NCBI GenBank assembly: GCA_041389725.1 | Contig: JAWKRG010000003.1 | Span: forward strand, 744,001 to 808,000 | Source of the DNA: Polyangiaceae bacterium | Lineage (GTDB): Bacteria > Myxococcota_A > Polyangia > Polyangiales > Polyangiaceae | Reading direction: 5' to 3' | DNA length: 64,000 nucleotides | Shown: positions 63,963 through 64,000 of the stretch, one piece after another | Numbering within the stretch: the first letter of the stretch is position 1 | Layout of the letters: each line of letters starts with the position of its first letter | Translations under genes and position numbers: made by a program | Notes under the pieces: model-generated | What the model was told of the DNA's origin: nothing | Seen by the model: only the letters and a program-made list of their open reading frames with translations | Database searches by the model: none

Positions 63963-64000
63963 ATGGCTGCAGCGATGCTCGTACTAATGGAAGCAGGCTC
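63963..64000 (+). CDS. Possible 5' end of a gene running out of the window
   Basis: An ATG at 63963 opens a frame reading MAAAMLVLMEAG with AAGGAAAGGGA upstream, and no stop before the window ends. Too short to classify. Confidence 0.35.
   Translation, partial: MAAAMLVLMEAG

Overview
The window is GC-rich, gene-dense DNA from a deltaproteobacterial predator-type genome, most likely a myxobacterium of the Polyangiales/Sorangiineae kind. Supporting signs are many lipoproteins with long Gly/Ser/Ala/Thr-rich spacers after the lipidated Cys, at least five proteins ending in a MYXO-CTERM-like tail (Cys-containing motif, hydrophobic helix, Arg cluster), a MopE-type CNGLDDDCD motif, and an AgmX/PglI-like C-terminal domain. 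I cannot name the species. No tRNA, rRNA, CRISPR array, intact transposase or biosynthetic gene cluster is visible.

Layout: 1-3.8 kb holds the end of a subtilase, a small lipoprotein, a pair of PH-domain membrane proteins and an extensin-like lipoprotein. 3.9-7.2 kb is a two-gene operon encoding a secreted HEAT-repeat protein and the most striking gene here: a lipoprotein with two somatomedin-B-like modules fused to a complete protein-arginine deiminase (PAD) with all catalytic residues. 7.3-11.6 kb has a coiled-coil membrane protein, a SurA-N-like protein, a purple-acid-phosphatase-like surface enzyme and a REC-GGDEF protein. 11.7-14 kb is groES-groEL with a CIRCE-like operator and a terminator. 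14-18.2 kb is a scrambled region: a DUF559 gene, an orphan antitoxin-like gene, a decayed copy of the groEL 3' end with its terminator region, a HEPN-like fragment and more repeat remnants, interspersed with a trypsin-like protease and lipoproteins.

18.3-31.6 kb contains a vWA lipoprotein, an AAA/DUF4143 ATPase with an inverted repeat at its start codon, a Kazal-like lipoprotein, a SWIM-SNF2 helicase, a DEAD-box RNA helicase, a pectate-lyase-like lipoprotein and a cupin. 31.6-35.4 kb carries rsgA and an ALDH7-type aldehyde dehydrogenase between two direct copies of a 77-bp GC-rich repeat, next to a DUF6602-like remnant. 35.4-53.7 kb is dominated by Cys-rich lipoproteins and exported hydrolases (subtilase, HExxH peptidase, M15 peptidase, GDPD-like protein), with an amidase and a hemerythrin. 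53.8-59.1 kb is one giant surface protein with Ig-like and thrombospondin-type-3 repeats. 59.2-63.8 kb ends with an FGE-fold protein and a two-gene unit encoding a TonB/AgmX-like protein.

The common theme is the cell envelope: nearly half of the genes encode exported or surface-anchored proteins, many of them hydrolases or Cys-rich binding modules, as expected of a predatory or scavenging bacterium. Three 1-base indels in short G/C runs break otherwise sensible genes at about 35.55, 40.18 and 40.29 kb. They may be assembly errors rather than biology.
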